A DNA stretch of 5,154 bases from Acidobacteriaceae bacterium (GTDB taxonomy: Bacteria; Acidobacteriota; Terriglobia; Terriglobales; Acidobacteriaceae): NCBI GenBank assembly GCA_030040115.1, contig JASHUH010000341.1, positions 1-5,154 on the forward strand. The letters are read 5' to 3'. The position numbers and the translations under genes were made by a program. This document shows positions 4,096-5,154 of this stretch, in pieces. The notes beneath the pieces were generated by a model, which saw only the letters and a list, made by a program, of their open reading frames with translations, was not told the origin of the DNA and searched no databases. The first letter of the stretch is position 1; each line of letters opens with the position of its first letter.

Positions 4096-5154
4096 TTACC
4101 TGTCGATTTCTCCCAACACGATATCAATGGATCCGATGACGGCGACCAGGTCGGCGATAAGTCGTCCTTTGCACATGGTCTCGATGGCTTGCAGGCTGGC
4201 GAAGGTCGGGTTGCGCATGTGAACCCGATAGGGCTTGGCCGTGCCGTCGGAGACCACATAATAGCCCATCTGACCGCGGGGGCTTTCAATGCCCTGGTAG
4301 ACTTCTCCCGCCGGAACGGGAAAGCCCTCGGTGACGATCTTGAAATGATGGATCAGGGCCTCCATCTCAGTTTTCATTTTTTCGCGGTCGGGCAGGACGA
4401 TCTTAGGAGCATGCGCCCGGAGGGGTCCGGAAGGCATGCCGTCCAGCGCTTGCTGGACGATCTTGACGCTCTCGCGCATTTCCTCGAGACGAACCAGGTA
4501 GCGGGCCCAGACGTCGCCCTCGGTGGACGTGGGCACCTTGAACTGGAATTTCTCGTAGCTGGAATAGGGCATATCGCGGCGGAGGTCGAAATCGACGCCG
4601 GAAGCGCGCAGGGGTGGGCCGGTGACGCCGAGCGCAATGGCGTCGTTTGCGGACAGATAGCCCACGCCTTTCAAGCGATTCATGAAGATCGGATTGCCCG
4701 TGAGCAGGTTGGAATGCTCATCGATTTTCTCCGGGAAAGTGCGGATGAAAGCCTGCACCCGGTCGAAGAAATCGAGCGGGGGTTCCATGGGCGGCCCGCC
4801 GATGCGGATGTAGCTGCCCATCATGCGCTGGCCGGAAATATCTTCGAAAATGCGCAGAATCTCTTCGCGCTCGCGGAAGGTATAGAGAAAAACGGTGAGA
4901 GCGCCAATGTCCATGGCGTGCGAACCAAGCCACACCAGATGCGAATTGAGGCGGGTGAGCTCAACCAGCAGGACGCGCATCCACTGGGCGCGGGGAGGGA
5001 TCTCAAGACCCAAAAGCCGTTCGACGGCCAAGCAATAGCAAAGATTATTGGCCATAGGGCTCAAGTAATCGATGCGGTCGGTTAAGGGAACCACCTGTTG
5101 ATAGAATTTGGCTTCGCAGGTCTTTTCGATGCCCGTGTGCAGATAGCCGATCTC
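4096..5154 (-). CDS. nuoD: NADH-quinone oxidoreductase subunit D (NuoD), partial, N-terminus off-window
   Basis: The 49-kDa-type subunit of complex I. With NuoB it builds the quinone-reduction site where the peripheral arm meets the membrane; it is homologous to the large subunit of [NiFe] hydrogenases but lacks the metal-binding cysteines. 352 codons plus the stop are present and the frame is open to the edge. By family length roughly 40-60 residues are missing. The visible part begins EIGYLHTGIEK, containing the conserved quinone-site His (fragment residue 6). The central blocks RLNSHLVWLG, SYIRIGG, PYSSYEKF and RYLVRLEEM follow, then ESPRGQMGYYVVSDG and PYRVHMRNP, and the canonical end GEIDR. 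The family usually has PRGE where this has PRGQ (fragment residue 295). There is no sign of fusion to NuoC in the visible part. A 159-aa gene follows after 16 bp. Confidence 0.98.
   Translation of the reverse strand, partial: EIGYLHTGIEKTCEAKFYQQVVPLTDRIDYLSPMANNLCYCLAVERLLGLEIPPRAQWMRVLLVELTRLNSHLVWLGSHAMDIGALTVFLYTFREREEILRIFEDISGQRMMGSYIRIGGPPMEPPLDFFDRVQAFIRTFPEKIDEHSNLLTGNPIFMNRLKGVGYLSANDAIALGVTGPPLRASGVDFDLRRDMPYSSYEKFQFKVPTSTEGDVWARYLVRLEEMRESVKIVQQALDGMPSGPLRAHAPKIVLPDREKMKTEMEALIHHFKIVTEGFPVPAGEVYQGIESPRGQMGYYVVSDGTAKPYRVHMRNPTFASLQAIETMCKGRLIADLVAVIGSIDIVLGEIDR

Noticed and set aside
4072..5085. 337-aa plus-strand open frame opposite nuoD
   Set aside because: It is antisense to a highly conserved gene, with His/Gly/Asp-rich shadow composition and no recognisable domain.

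Overview
The window is part of a respiratory complex I (NADH:quinone oxidoreductase, nuo) operon of a high-GC bacterium. Every supported gene lies on the minus strand, so transcription runs from high to low coordinates. The order is nuoD (5' end outside the window), an unrecognised 159-aa gene, a 200-bp gap, an unrecognised 115-aa gene, nuoE, nuoF, a predicted PD-(D/E)XK nuclease-like gene, and a 78-aa coiled-coil gene at the low-coordinate edge. I see no RNA genes, CRISPR array, transposase, clear promoter or intrinsic terminator.

The core is nuoD, nuoE and nuoF. NuoE and NuoF form the NADH-oxidising end of the peripheral arm: FMN, [4Fe-4S] N3 and [2Fe-2S] N1a. NuoD forms the quinone site with NuoB. 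All three look intact, with their cofactor ligands present; NuoD lacks only its N-terminus, off-window. nuoE and nuoF overlap by 8 nt, and the 115-aa gene overlaps nuoE by 11 nt, so these three are probably translationally coupled.

Four accessory genes are embedded in the operon. Two (159 aa and 115 aa) sit between nuoD and nuoE. Two (292 aa nuclease-like and 78 aa coiled coil) follow nuoF, where many bacteria have nuoG. Close spacing (16, 11 and 22 bp) and good ribosome-binding sites suggest co-transcription. The nuclease-like gene is visibly less GC-rich in the stretches I counted than nuoF, which fits a later insertion.

The organism is probably an acidobacterium (Solibacter/Bryobacter-like). 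This is an inference from the style of the Nuo proteins, the separate nuoC/nuoD arrangement implied by nuoD, and my recollection that small coiled-coil proteins starting MTIDERLE are common in that phylum. No marker in the window proves it.

The structures most worth a second look are a perfect 9-bp inverted repeat inside the 3' end of nuoE just upstream of nuoF, the nuclease/coiled-coil pair inside a complex I operon, an exact 28-residue internal duplication in the coiled-coil protein, and the two unknown genes between nuoD and nuoE.
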